A stretch of DNA of 64,000 nt from Marsupella aquatica (GCA_973895155.1 OZ316895.1:9796001-9860000); one strand, 5' to 3'; counted from the stretch's first letter, positions 15,336-29,067 are shown. Made by a program: numbers and translations. Notes: generated by a model not told the origin, from the sequence alone.

Positions 15336-18300
15336 GAAAATATGTTCTATATATTTTATTTATATTCAAAATCTATTTCAAAAAAATAGAATTATCTATA
15401 TATGAATAGATTTATTTAAAATTTGATTAATTTTTTCATTGTGGCAGGTATGGGAAGGTTAAAGGGTAGCTTGGGCATTTTTAAAAGGGGTGTATGGATA
15501 GATCTGACAGTGTGGAAAAAATTATGTTTTGATGAACATTCAAGATTGATTCTCACTTTTTTTAGTTTGTAAAGGGAGAGGATCAGGATTATAGTGGTAC
15601 ATGGTAAAGGGAGGTCTCCTTGATAGTGCATTGCTAGAGACCCTCCCTATTTTCTTTGTACTATTAGATTCATTTTTTGCTTGGAAACATTGCTCTCCAT
15701 TTTCATTCCCAATATTGATTTTTTGGTTTTATTTCTTCTGGTTGGTTAGATTCTTTCATGTTTTTCATGTTTGGGATATTGCAAATTTGAATGACTACCA
15801 TGTTATAAAAAAATAACATTATATTATAGCTTTTGACATTCTCCCTATCATCTAACCTATTGTGTTTAATTAATCTATTTTAATTAAATTACTATCATTA
15901 TTATATTATGCAATATTGTAATACTTGCAATAATATATAGTATGACATGTATTATGTATTTTTGTATTTCTTGTGTATGGATCGGGAACCTACTTAATAC
16001 TCATGCATGTGCATTCGCTCCCTTGTTTTGTGTGTCCCATTGGCTCCCTCCTTTGTGTGTCCCATTTTATTCCCCTCTTGTTTGGAATGCACTGATTACT
16101 TTTATGGTGCACACTAAATTTAATATAGTCTTTATTCCTTCTCTTTGACATGTTTAATGTTTTTTGGACACTGCAAATTTGTATGAGGACCATTTCAAAA
16201 AAAGGCTCAACCTTGTATTATAGTTTAGAATGATGTGTCTACAAATACTGTTAGGTGCAGGTAACTAACACCTCCACTTACATAAAGCTCCAAATCTTTA
16301 CACCTCTAAAAACTAGTATATTATTGCTACACCTAAAAACCTTATTCGATAATACTGGTTTGTGTATGTTTTGCTTAGTCGGCACACACTGCATTTCATC
16401 AGTGAGGGGCAATATCTTGCAAGTTGCAACATTGCTCATGGCCCCTACCTCTGTCTAGTTACATCATGCTCTTTGCAGTTGCAATCAACCCAACCCAATA
16501 CCATTGGTTCTTCTAATGTGCACAATTTCACACCAAAGATTGACCTAGTAACCCGCCTATTAACCATTCATTGCAATCAATGATTGGTGGACCATGAGTT
16601 GAAACGTGACTCTAGACCAAAGAATTTCATGCTTTGCTTTCTCATTGAAGCCATCTCATCCCTGAGAATGGAAGATAATGTGCCAATGCATAAGCCTTTG
16701 GCATGGTTATGAGCTAGTTCCTTGTTAATCTTAACCACTACAAACTAAGGACTTTTTGTGAATGTTACAATCAAGATATGAATTTCGAAGACCTCTCTAA
16801 ACCATGACATTTGTGAAATGCCAAAAGTGCTCTCCCAGTAGTTAGATCTGCCTAATAAACTTTGGCCCATTGCAAACCTGGATTAGTGTGGTGCAATTGC
16901 AATTTTGTTTACTCTCCTAACACAAATTAGAGTTTTCTAAAAAGAAACTATGTGTAAACAATGTTCCCTTGCCTCACCACTATGCCATACTGTTCACCAT
17001 GTGATTTTTCAGCCAGCAAGTTGCCAGCCCTTCCCAGGTGTGGACTCGAAATGGCTCCCCTCCCAGAGACATCACTTCCACTAACCCATGCCCTGAGCCT
17101 GGCTGCAGGATCCAAGTGCAACTTGAACCCACTTTGGTCAGCCACAATTGATGTCTACCATGACAAACTTTGCAAATCAATGCCCACTGGCTGCTCCTGC
17201 TATAGTGCTGTTGGGTGAGTCCCTTCTTTTTGGTACACTAGTAAGACCTAGTTTCCAGGGCATTGTGGGCTGTCTTGCCCCCAAAAATGAACTCAGGTTT
17301 TGAGGGACTGTGTTTTTGCCCAAAGCACCAATTAAAGGGGTAATGTATTTAATCCTTGAAAGATTTCTCCCAATTGAAGACAATTGAGCATAGCCCAAGT
17401 TGTAATATTACATTTTTCCTTGAAATTGTAATTTTACATTTTTAAATTGAAGATAGCACAAATTTACCTAGAGACAAGGAGAGGACAAATCTCAAAACCA
17501 TAATGGAATTTTTTTCCCTAAAGTGCAATGAAAACCAAGAAGAAAACTCTTGGAGGGTTTATAGTTGGCTAGTAGGGGCTGAGCTTCAAGTGGTTGGCCC
17601 GTCGGTGGGGCAAGCTGGCAGTAAGGGGCTGGGCTGGGGAGCTGGGAAACAAGTTGGGCACAAGTGCATGGGCAGGTTTGGGTCAATTTACGGTTTATAT
17701 TCCTACCAATAGGCCACCACCCCAGTCGCCACATCTTCCTCTCAAGGGGGCTTTCCAAGAACAAGAGGAGAAAAGAAAGAGGGCTCGTGTGTTTCATCAC
17801 ATTTGATCCATAAGACCATATAGATGTCTCGTGACCAAAAATGGTTGTCAGGTAATGCATCCAATATTGTATTGACAGAATGAGTGAGATAGATAGAGAG
17901 GTCATTTCAAAATACTGCTTCAAGAGGTAATCTAAACTTTGCCCAAAATTACTCTTCACTTAAACCACACGTTCCACTATGAAGCCCCATTCATGTACTA
18001 TTGGGAGATGTACTGGACCAATGAACTCTCAGCTTCATGTACAACCAAAGTGGAAAAAGGTCAATCACTCAGTGGTTGTGATAACATCTAAAAGTAAAAT
18101 AGTGAAAATGATGGGTGAATCTTTGTGCTCAGTCAATTGTTGGAATCAATCTAAAAGAAAATATTTTTCAAGGAAAAATTTGTGAAATCACACAGAAAGG
18201 TAACAATCAGTCACAACACTTGAACCCAAGACCTATGAGTCTTCACTCTTGAACCCAAGACTTATGAGTCTCCACTCGGACAAGCTACCACTCACTCAGC

Positions 18301-18900
18301 CATGCCTCTTTGGGCAAAAAATAAAATCTTGGAAATGGCCCTCAATTTTTGTCCTCTCATTAGTATAAAGCCCCCTCAATTCCTTGGTCGACTCATCATT
18401 CCCGCTTCAAACAGAAAAAAGAAGAAGTGAAAATTAAGGCATCCCCTAGACGTCTTGGAACAGACTAGAAGGGACTTCACAACGTATCAGTATCGGAGTG
18501 ACTGCCAGCTCGAAAGGTAGATTTACTTGTCCCGCATGAAGGAAGCATTTTGGGCTTCCTGATGCTTTGCACGTCCAGACCCCAACAAACCCAACATGCA
18601 CAGGTGCGCACCCGGTCGTGCCAGGAGAGGAGAAATGGAGAGAGGGCAACATAGTGTTGGGGGACCACGCGATGAATTAGAAGGAGCGTTCCTGCCTAAA
18701 TTAGCCACTTCTTTTTCTGAGACCCCGTTCTTCACAATCCAATGCTTATCCTTATATTTACGAAGATTAGAGTAAGAAAGTTCTCAGAATCGTCTAGTTA
18801 ATGGCAGGTGACATTCGGCCGCACTGTGGATGATGGGAAAAAACCCTTAATTAAGAAAGTAAATTAAAAAAAATAAGCTGCAGCGCACCAACCTCATGTA
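15336..18900. other. Intergenic DNA, no gene recognised
   Basis: AT-rich, with short open frames on both strands and no domain. A 29-bp tandem duplication is seen at 18220-18275 (ttgaacccaagac, ttatgagtc). Confidence 0.45.
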
Positions 18901-20195
18901 CACAGGGGAAAAACATTGTCGTGTGACGGGACGCGACGAATTCGCCTGCTCTCGTGTCGTGGGACTGGACGGGATCGCGGGCCTAGTGGACCTTATCTGA
19001 AGCGTCCATCGTGGATCTTCCCAGTCGAATCGGATCTTGGACGGCTTAGATCCGTTACCCGCCGACGTTCCTTTCCGATGCAGCCCACCCTCCGGACGGA
19101 GTGACGGTTAGGGCGAAGAACGAGAGCGAGGGAGAGAGGTTTCTTTCGAGACAAACTTTTAGGGTTTCCTACCATTCTGCTACTTTTCTTCGTAATGGTC
19201 GGGTTATGTCACGTTTCCAGGAATTGGGGGGTGGGGGGATGGGGGAGACAAAGATGAGAAGAATGATTGCGGCGAGGCAGCCGGACGTTCGGACGTGATC
19301 ACTGTTTCGACTCTGTAGCACAATCCGGAGAGGAAATTGATGAGAATTGTCGCGCACGAAAATTGACTACTATGATATGCTATACGTGCGTGTATACCGC
19401 CTCCGCATTCCTGACAGAGAGCATCAAGGGTTGGGTGGTGGATGGCTTCTGGATCGGCGGGTGTGCTGATAAAGTGCAGGAGAGTGGTATTGACGTGTTT
19501 CGAATCTCAGTCAGTCCTGGTTACTGTGAAGAACTTGTCAATTGTGGACTTGTTGTTTTTTTTGCCATGAACTTCCAAGTCACGAAGGAGAATCGTGCAA
19601 TGAGAAAAGTGGTGGTCCGTGGAGGGTCCAAAGGGACCAGAAGGCCCAGTCTGGACTCTTGCAGGGTCGGGTCTCAGACGAAGAAGTGTCCTTGCGTAGC
19701 GTTCGGTAACGTTTCTCTGTTCGTTTGGAGAGGACGGTAATGCGGAGGAGCTCCGAACCGAATCAAAGGTGAACCATTCATTCTCGTCGTGATTCTCCTC
19801 TGGTGCACTGGATCACCGCACCAGAGAGACTCTCCTCGTGAATGTGTTGTTCGCCAATTTATCGGGCATGGCACGGCACGTCACGGCACGGCACAGCAAG
19901 AACCCATGGAGAATGATGAAATCGGACTCACGTGTTATTGGAGACATGGAGAATTGTGCTCTCACTTTCGGAGGGGTCGACGTGCAACAAGCGTAGTGGC
20001 CATCATATGGTCTTTATTCGAAAAGTCTTGAGGGGAGCAAAGGCGACAGAGAGTCTCTCAGAAGAAGAAAGATCTTCTGATCCCGAAAGTTGTGAAGTCT
20101 GAGAATGGTAGTAAAAATTCGGAAGTGCGTCGATAGCATGCGTAGATGATCTCGGGTATTCTCTATTTGAATAACAGACTTAAGGGGGCCGGCAC
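18901..20195 (+). promoter_or_regulatory. Upstream region of the ubiquitin protease gene
   Basis: Higher GC than the flanking intergenic DNA, consistent with promoter and 5' leader of the protease gene at 20196. It contains a G-rich run at 19226-19245, repeated ggcac units near 19870-19905, and a 157-aa plus-strand frame (19267-19740) with no recognisable domain that may be an upstream ORF or chance. An in-frame TAA at 20181-20183 precedes the protease ATG. Confidence 0.4.
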
Positions 20196-23100
20196 ATGCT
20201 CTCCTCTCAGAAGAAGGAGGTTCTGTCGCCGCAGAAAGATGTAAAGTTAGACAACAACAATACACAGAAAGATGTAAAGCTAGACAACAACAATACAAAT
20301 AAATGGTATGCTTTCTACAAGGAGAAATTCGGCTCCCCCAGCAGACGCACGGCGAGCATCAACCTTAACAAACTACCGCATCATCATAGGCCGCCGCCAT
20401 CTGAGCTTGTCGCTTTGCTTTCAAATAGAAAGAAAGGGCTTGCCCAGACCAACAGCCCGAATGAGCAGCAGAAGAGGGGACGCAGTAGTATGAAAGGGAA
20501 TGATTCCTCATCTATTGTGCTGCCCCTGACTTTTAAAAGGATCCCGTCATACGACGAAGAACGAAGAAAAAGCCCCGTCCGCGTCCTGGGAGGCGCAGGA
20601 GGCAACAGAGATGGCAAGCCCGGTATTGGAAGAAGCATCAGTTCCAAGAATATAGACAATAATTTAGATCCCCGACGTCGAACTAGTGTAACTTCTAAAG
20701 ACTTGGACAACATTTACATTCCATCTTCCAGAGCTTATGGTAGTGGAGAGCCTGTTGGGAGGGCCTTGCCAGCAGCAGGAAGGCCGTCAGGGTCCTCAGT
20801 AACCACCGGCTCGTCTGCAGCTCAAGAATTGTACAAACGATACGATTCCCTTTCATCACACCAACCACCCGAATCAGTCCGAGGCCCCGCCCAAGGTAGA
20901 AGGAGACAGTCTACTAGCGGCACAACATCTGCGGGACCAATTTCTTACTCAGAAGAGAAGATCACCTGCGGGAAGAGTCCCCAGACTAAAACGCTATCCA
21001 ACAGCAGCAAAGTGAGGAAGCCAAGTTATAGTAGTAGTAGTGGTGGCTTTGGTGGCTACCCAAACCCAAGTGAAGGAAGAAGAGCTGCCGCTGGTCCTTC
21101 CTTTCCCGAAGAGTCCTCATCGGGGAGCTCGAATGAGTCACTGGGTAAAGCACCAGACAATAGCGCTAGCCAAAGAAACAGGCTTGTTCCACCTGTGGAT
21201 GAATCTAAGAATAATGATGACAACAGTAGCTGTTCATCCTCCGGGTCTGTCTCTCCCCATTCTCTCAACTCCAGATTGACTGAAATGAAATTTCTAAATT
21301 TTGATCCACCAAGTCAACACCAGCAGCAAGAACAAGGTAGAAGGCTCTCAGCTACCGGTGACCCTCAATTACTCGCTGGGTCTTCCGATTCTAACAGGAG
21401 ACTAAGCACGTCTAATAATTTCAGCCGAGCAGGATCCAGTTTGGCTGGTGGTATGCAGAATTACTCGGGTGGTAGTAATAGGAACAGCAGCCAGTACACT
21501 GGTAGCGGCAGTGGCAGTAGCAGGGATGTTCATGGGCTGGTTGGCCTTGTCAATGAAGGAAACACCTGTTATCTCAACAGCTGCTTGCAATGCTTGGCGC
21601 ATTCTATGCCCCTGGCATCTGCTGTTCAGGGTCCTATTGAATCCCTTGTGGTGCAGAGACGAGGGAGTGGTAGTCGAGCTGGGACGTCAGAGAGGGACTT
21701 TTCTAGCTTGGCTGAGTTGCTTGCCTATGCTTTTAGGCAGGTCGTGAGAGATTTATGGCAAAGACCGGCTTTTTCAGCAACTAGTGCCAGAATGTTTCTG
21801 CAGTGTGTGCAGGCCTGGGCTCCTCAATTCGCTGGCCATTCGCAACACGACGCACAGGTTGGTTCTCCCCGCTAAAAGAGGCTTGACGTCAAGGTGTTTT
21901 CTTTCATTCCATTATTCGTTCAATACATTGCTTCAATTCACTCATTCCAAAGGCACCCCACAAACTTCATCCACGCCACAATTCTCACTAGACAATCTAG
22001 CTATCGTTGACTGATAGTTGTTGTCATGTCATGTCTGTGACGTTGGTTCACTGAAAGATGCCGCCGATGAGCTCAGTTCTCATCTCAGTATGCGCACATT
22101 TTCTTCCAGGAGGTTTTGAGGTCTATTCTTGACGGGCTTCACGAAGCGTTGAACAGAGTTACTACGGCTCCACCTTACCGAGATCTCTATCTTGAACCCA
22201 AACCAGAAGAAGAACTAGCAGAATTGACTTGGAGGTACCATAAGTTGTGTCAAGACTCTATCATTCAAGATATTTTCTGTGGTAAGAATCTCAATGTTCC
22301 GAGCTTGCTATCGAAGTATTTGTTTGCGTCCAGATCTGATTGCAGTGAAACTAAGATTTAAGTCTTTCTTTGCTTCTGCACACCTTCAAGTCTGAAAAGA
22401 CGGCAACACTGCATGCACGACATTAGGCTATCAGTAAATCTAGTGACAGGTGTACAAAGTTTTCTTGCTGGTAATCGTATGCAAGCGAAAGGATGAGTCA
22501 AGGAAATTAGTCTTTTGGGGAAGCATCATGCTAGCTGTTGTGAGCGTTGCGAAATGGCCATTGACAACATGTCGATTAGATACCATCTGAGTGAAAAGAG
22601 CTGAGACAGAAGCAGTGATTATTCATTGAATTCGAACTTAATGACCGAAGTCGTTCTAAATGAAGGTGCACTTGCGGTAAATTCAGCATGGCCGAATTTT
22701 TCGCTCAACACATCTGCTGGAATTTTTCCTTCACTTCTTGGCCTGTCCCTTCTCACCGCTCATTGTTCTGATGTCCACTTCCAGGGCAGCTGCAAAGCAC
22801 CATAGAGTGCTGCACGTGTCACCGGCAATCCCACTGTTTTGATCCTTTCCATGATCTCTCTCTACCACTCCCTAAAAATGAGCGAGAAAGAAGCATGAGG
22901 GATTCGTTCAGAGGTGGGAATTCCCGATCTAGGGTGACGCTCCAAGATTGCCTCTCAGCATTTGTGACACCAGAGCAGCTTGAAGGAAGCAATAAGTACT
23001 ACTGCCCTAGTTGTAAGGTAAGAGACAAATTCTCTTACCGTCATAGCTTTTGTTTTTTGTTAGTGTAAGATGTCCCTGTATCTAGATATCTCGATCAATT

Positions 23101-24364
23101 CTCTTTGAACTACACAGCACAGATCTGTGAACTGAACAGTTTACGGTACTTACATGAAATTAGCTTGCCAGGTTTCACTTTTACCAAGGAGTCATGCACC
23201 GCTCAAATGCTCTACGAGAGTGTTTTTGATAGGATCTTTGGACTTGGACCGGTGATCAGTTGGAATTCAATTCAATTCAAATCAAACACTACGTATCCCT
23301 TACCTAGAAGACAGTCGGGTTAGACCGAACATGACGCTGTCATTTTGCAGGCTCCCCGGACATCAATGAAGAAGTTGACCCTTTATCGACTTCCTCCAAT
23401 ACTCGTCCTTCATATTAAGGTTCTCAACCAATAAGCAGCTATTTGCTTGGAATTTTATAGAGGCGTTACAGAATAATGTAATCTGGGTTTGCAAAGCAAT
23501 TAGCGACCTTGTCTAATAATCATCACCGAACACGCTGTTCAGCTTCGGGAGTATCTGCCACAGATTGAGTTTTGTTAATCAATCAACGCTGTTAGGAATC
23601 TTAAGGAAACGTAACACAAGTCTATGTTCAACCTTACTTCGGGTGTGTAGAACCATGAGAAAAATTTGAAATGCTTCACAAGTGTTTACCGTGATGGTCA
23701 TTCTAGAGCGTTTCCATGAAACCATGTCCCTCCCAATTTGCCGATGTTGAAAACCAGGATCACACTTGAGTCCCATGCACCCGCCATGGGGACCCTTCGA
23801 AAGATCGCATGAAAGGAGTCTTCGTGTTGGCATCCTCTGGGGATTCCTCATGGATGTTTTTTCCACTGTGTTGCAGCGATTCTACAAATCAGAACGGTTT
23901 TCATATCAAAAGGACGACACGCCAGTGTACTATCCTCTCCAGGGACTTGACTTCACAGATTTTCTTTCGTAAGTGGGAACTTCGTCTTCTGTTGGCTTTA
24001 ACGTTTCTTTGCTGAAATCGTTCCGTTTTAGGTTCAGTTCTAAAAACATTTTCAACGACCTTGATATATTAGCACGTGGCAGTTTAACTCGTGTGAAGAG
24101 GGAATAGAGCCACTAATCTCTTCATTTCGTTAACTGATGAACAGAGCCAGGGCACGAAAGGTTCGGCGAGGAGGAGTTTTGTATGATTTGTACAGTGTGT
24201 GCTGTCATATGGGCTCATTGGGTTGTGGGCATTATACAGCACAATGCAGGAACTGCGAAAATGATAATTGGTATTGTTTTAACGATTCATCTGTGAGTCC
24301 CATGCAAGATGCGGCTGTCCTAAGTTCTTCTGCATATATTCTGTTCTATCAACAGCGATCGTAA
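20196..24364 (+). CDS. Ubiquitin-specific protease (USP, peptidase C19), USP2/USP21-like catalytic domain
   Basis: A cysteine protease that removes ubiquitin from proteins. Six exons: 20196-21857, 22110-22281, 22785-23017, 23351-23419, 23877-23968, 24145-24364; GT-AG introns, consistent phases, 815 aa. Residues 1-450 are low-complexity Ser/Gly/Arg/Asn-rich and probably disordered; they include an exact 11-residue duplication (QKDVKLDNNNT). The catalytic domain starts near 450. The Cys box is GLVNEGNTCYLNSCLQCL, with the nucleophile at residue 458; QHDAQEVLRSILDGLHEALN follows. Zinc-ribbon pairs are CCTC and CPSC. LPPILVLHIKRFY precedes the His box LGCGHYTAQC, and the WYCFNDSSVSPM motif supplies the catalytic Asp/Asn. 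All residues needed for activity are present. The compact domain and its spacing resemble animal USP2/USP21 (inferred). The start is fixed by an in-frame stop five codons upstream. Confidence 0.92.
20232..20297 (+). repeat. 33-bp in-frame tandem duplication in the protease gene
   Basis: Two copies (20232-20264, 20265-20297) differ at a single base and encode QKDVKLDNNNT twice near the N-terminus. The near-identity suggests a recent duplication in the disordered segment. Confidence 0.9.
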
Positions 24365-25647
24365 TTCCACAGCTTGGATCCAAAGGACACTGTAGTGGAA
24401 ATAAGGACACTGGAGTGGAAATTGTCCGACAAGGACAGATGGAGCCAGTCATTTCTAGGTACATTTAGGAGATTCTGTGCCAACTGCAAGTTTGTGCTTG
24501 CTTGTACACGTGTGCTGAATTGCTTGAAAAACGGCTTGGCATAAATTGTACTTTAAATGGTTGGGCAAACTTGCGGAACAGTGGCCCTGTAGTAAAGGGT
24601 GATATCTAGGGACTGAGGCTCCCGGGATATCCATCAGTCGGAGTAGGACTGAGGCTCCCGGGAGAACTTTTGGTTTTGGCAATGTGAGTGCAGGCTCACA
24701 TCGGTTTTAGATTGTACATTTACATTTGTGGCAGAGTTGATAGGGAAATTGAGTAGATCATTGACATCCCTGTGGGACATAAATTCATGGATTTTGGGAC
24801 CACCAATTCAGTTTGTTAAGAGTCTCCTCCAATTTTCTCATCACTCGTATGTTGATTCACTTACACAGAAGAGGCTTGTCGTGCCTCTAATCGTTACCCT
24901 ACAATTGGTTTGCAAAGAAGATAAATCAGGAAGCCATGATTGATCCATTGTGAAGTCCATCAAGGTTCTGCTCAAACTTCATAACAGTTCGGACTCGAAG
25001 AGAAAAAGCTGTTGCAAAGCTGAGATCAAATCTGTGCGCCCTTCAGAACGACACATCGCTATTCAAGAACGAGGCATTTAGATTCTGTCTGTGCTGTCAC
25101 GTGTTACACAAGAGCCAGAAAAATGCCCACCAGACATGCTAGCAACAGGAAAGCATGCATTGTCATCAGCAACAAATCTAACAGACTCTACATCCTGAAA
25201 AGACGATGATTAGCTCTCCAATTGCCTCGGGCAGCATTACGACGCGTTTCTTGTGTTGGCTGCCCTTTTCTTGGTTTCTGGTTCAGAATCACAGATACAT
25301 CTAGATCCTGCAGACTGATATCCCACATCGACGTGAAGACAAAATCTTTCAATAATACACTTGAGAAATAAATGGGAAGGTCGACAGCTGTCGAAAACCT
25401 CTGGGTCCCTGTCAGAACTCCAGTACAGATACAAAAAAGGTCGCATTATGCACCTGAAAAAAAATCCTCAGACCCTGGACCAGCTGAAACTATTGTTACG
25501 CAGCTTTGAAACACAGGGCGTCCTGCAATTGTAGGGTTTGTCGGACCTCTCTAAACACTACCTCATTACAAGAAGGACCCTTTGAGGGTAAGTATGCTAG
25601 AAGGACAAACTGAACCTTCCTAATTCCTTCACAGATTTTGAAATTGA
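24365..25647. other. Region between two convergent genes (3' flanks)
   Basis: Should contain the 3' UTRs of the ubiquitin protease gene (plus) and the KH-protein gene (minus). Small duplications are seen: ggacactg(t/g)agtggaaat near 24386 and ggactgaggctcccggga near 24610 and 24645. No gene. Confidence 0.45.
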
Positions 25648-28600
25648 TCAATAACCATAACTGCTGTTGTAATGCGATGGATATTGCGCTGGCGTCGTAA
25701 GTCCCGTATTGGTTGTTGCCGTGGTGTGCATGGAATTTTGGTTCGCATAATTTGGGTATGGATTTGGATCTACTGCGTTGTACGAGGGAGGAGCTGGTGG
25801 TGCTCCCGTTGCTCCAGCCATGAAATTCTGTAAAATTTAAGACATTCAGGAAAATATGAGCTGGTTCCCTGCGCAGATGTAATGTCACCTCTACAAAACA
25901 ACATTGATTCTGGTAAATCTCGAGTCTACGGTGGAAGACATAGAAAAGTGAAATGAAAAAATTGACCATGACAAATTGAAAGAATGGACGCGGCTCGCCA
26001 GAAGAAGATTCGTCCCCCTTGAGTACAAAATCCAGCTGAAGTATCGTGAATACACTGATTTCAAAAAGGACATAGCTTCTTCGACAAGTCTATATATTTG
26101 TCATCGGCTGGAAATCACTTTGAGGAAGTGAAAGGTCCGCAAGTTATTCGAATAGGTAACTATATAATGAAATGAAGCAACAAGTGCCAGGTATGAGTGA
26201 ATGTGTAAGAAACAGCAATACTTACCCCTGTGATGTCTGTCCTCGATTAGGAACTGACAACACAAAAGATCTGGATCTCTAGCTTGAAAAGATGAATGGG
26301 TTCAGATAACTCTGGATCAACTTGGTAGAATTTACTCCATCTGAACTATTAATACAAACATAAGACGCGCAATTGGGTACCTGAATCAGTTGCTGAGCAG
26401 TCTGCACTTGAGCTGCACTACCGTGAATTTCAACTGTCATCTCTCCAGGGACACCACGAGTCTCCTGAATAGTTAGAGTAGCTCCACTTGTGCTCCGCAT
26501 GTAACTTATGTTGGCGCCAGCCGTGCCAATAATGGCATCAGCATATGACAGTGGAATTTGCATATGTTGTGTCATCTGCAAAAACTAATTCTTAGCTCTG
26601 TTAAACGGTCGCTGAAGCCTCAATCTCACATGTCGTCCAAAATGTCTTGTGCCGACAATTACACAAGATGCAACCCGTAAATCCTAAAAGAACCTTTCAC
26701 CATCAATACTAGCTCAATAGAGTTTGGATATTATAAATGAGATGACTGACCTGTGTAATGACTGGAGCGGGCGGGGGAGCAGCCACTGAGTTTGGAGGTG
26801 CTGCGACACCAGGATCTCGACCATACATGGTAACACCATGGTGATGATGATGAGAATCGTGTTGGATAATCTCTGGGGCACTTTGATAATAGTTGAGGTT
26901 ATCATTGGGTGCTGCAGCACCTCCATAGTGTGAATTGTTGCTTAAACCTCCAAGCCCGCCTCCACTGTTGGACAAGGAATTAGATGTGGAGTGACCCGGC
27001 CAAGACTGTTGTTGACTTGGCTGGTGTTGAGATTGACTAGCTGTCACTGCACGCTGCTGTTCATAGTCCAACCTAAAAAAATCAGTTGGGTGGGTGATGC
27101 ACGAAGATCGTGCACAATATTACCCAAAATCAGGCCAAATCAAGACAAAACACACTCACGCACGCATAATGTGCATGTGACGATAAACGCAAGAGCTGCA
27201 CATGTGGCGCGTACATTGAGTTCAAATAGGGAAAGGACACTTCGATCGACCAAAAACTTCCGCAAATGGGACACCACCAATTCCATTGCTCTGTGGACAT
27301 TTCGAGCCTCTCCTTGAATCTCTACCACCCTGTCATCAGATAGTGCACACAAGGGGAGCTCCTCTGCAAACAGATATGACGGCAACGATGAACACAATCG
27401 AACGGAAAAACTTTAAAATCTACAGTAATGCTATCAGCATTGAATCTCCCTCCACCCGCCAATCTATGACACATCACTTCTTCTAATTATCTGGTCAGTG
27501 GTTCCAAAAGCTAGTCCAGTAGGTATGCAGAATCACAAAAAAATCACCAGCAACAACAGAAAAAATGCAATAAAAAGGAAGCCGGTTTCAAGTGAATTGG
27601 ACACACAACTCGCCTCCACAAGACAAACATGGATTATCAAACAATAAAGCATAGCAGCAAATCACACGTCTACACACTTGGCGACTATGAGTTGTTGGCA
27701 GAACCACCATTGGCAACCCCAAAAATGACATCTCACGTCATTGAGACCTGGAGGTATCACTTTCAGATACAGCGCCTTCACCCGCTTTCCTGAACTACAC
27801 ATTCAATACCCTTGACGAATACGCTTCAAATCTATTTGACAGCATAATATCCTACAAAGGTTCTCTGCTTCTGCATTGTCATATTATGTTGGCTAGATTG
27901 GATTTAAACCACAAATCGTTTAATTCCAAGTGGCACTTCTATAGCGCACATACTCGTAGAAAGACCATTAAAACATGGAACTGCTCGGATTTCAATGCAG
28001 TTTGACGTTATATTAAGGGTGAACACATCTTGAGCTCGTTACGCTTTCCTGAAATATAACAGCTGTGGTCCACGGCTTCCATAGGAAAACTTGACAGGTA
28101 TGCAATCTCTCCAGTGTGGCTGTGAATTTGGGATATGGTTTGTTACAATTTAATTTCGAAGAGGGACCTTGCATACCACTGTTTGGGCTCGTGTAGAGTG
28201 TATAGCCCCAGTGTGGCATTCCGGAATAAGAATCTAAGAGTTCCATTCTATCACTACGTAACTGCCTTACGACCACCACATGAGAGAATCAGAAAGGATT
28301 TAAAAGTCCGATATCTTCCTTACCTGGAGGGAGAACTCGAACAGTTGCACCCGAGGCATCCTGAATGGACTTGATCGTGGCTCCCTGTCGCCCAATCAGA
28401 CTGCCAGCTTGTGTGGCTGCTACTAGTAAACGTGAAGAAACTGTACCACCACCGGCTCGGGGCTCAGTATGTCCATCTTCCCCGTCTGGATCAGATCCTT
28501 CGACTACGCGTCGGTGGACTCGGAGTAAGCCGTCCATAGCGGGTGAAATAGCCACATCAGGATCTTCCCTGGCCGAAACGAGCACCTGGATTGCAATCCC

Positions 28601-29067
28601 ATATCCACTTCATCAATTCTTCACCCATCTCGTCCCAAAAATGGAACATTGAACAAATGACATCCCAGTGCAACGTGGAAGGTCAATAATTTCAACTTTG
28701 CAATGAACCAGTACTGCTCTCAAAATAAGTCTCTATATCAAGAAACCCGAGTTAAGAGGCATACGATGCGTTCTGAAGTTCCAGGGACACCTTCAAGAAT
28801 CTTAATTCGTGCACGTGTCTCCTCGCACATTTTCTTCACAAATTCACCTTTGCGTCCAATGATACCGCCCACTTTCTGAACTGGGACGACTAGGCGGAAG
28901 ACGTTGTCCCCCGGCCATCCAGCCCACTTCTTGTCGCCACCTGCCTCTTCCTCTCGCCCCCTCTTTTGCTGCGGAGTCAGAGGTGGAGGACGATGTTCTG
29001 GTACCGACCGTATTGCAGCCGGAGGTTCTTGTTCAGGAAGGACTGCCGCTACTGCTTCGGTTGCCAT
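25648..29067 (-). CDS. Triple KH-domain RNA-binding protein, FLK/PEPPER type
   Basis: Plant FLK and PEPPER are KH proteins that control processing of regulatory transcripts (flowering and development in Arabidopsis). Exons from the start: 28765-29067, 28324-28585, 27215-27363, 26751-27056, 26381-26575, 25648-25827; about 464 aa. KH1 (about residues 55-120) has [17 protein letters not shown]2 (150-225) has [18 protein letters not shown]3 (346-405) has [15 protein letters not shown], a GxxG loop with Ala, followed by [12 protein letters not shown]1 and KH2 have the usual GRKG/GRQG loops. [15 protein letters not shown] after KH2 and QLIQNFMAG after KH3 are typical of this plant family. Between them lies a Q/H/N/P-rich low-complexity segment. 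The exon 4 acceptor is uncertain: the stronger tttttttag at 27067-27075 gives the wrong phase, so the in-frame CAG a few bases on was chosen. An upstream in-frame ATG at 29112 is possible. Confidence 0.9.

Noticed and set aside
19267-19740. 157-codon plus-strand frame upstream of the ubiquitin protease
   Set aside because: No domain recognised and no frame continuity with the protease; at most an upstream ORF.
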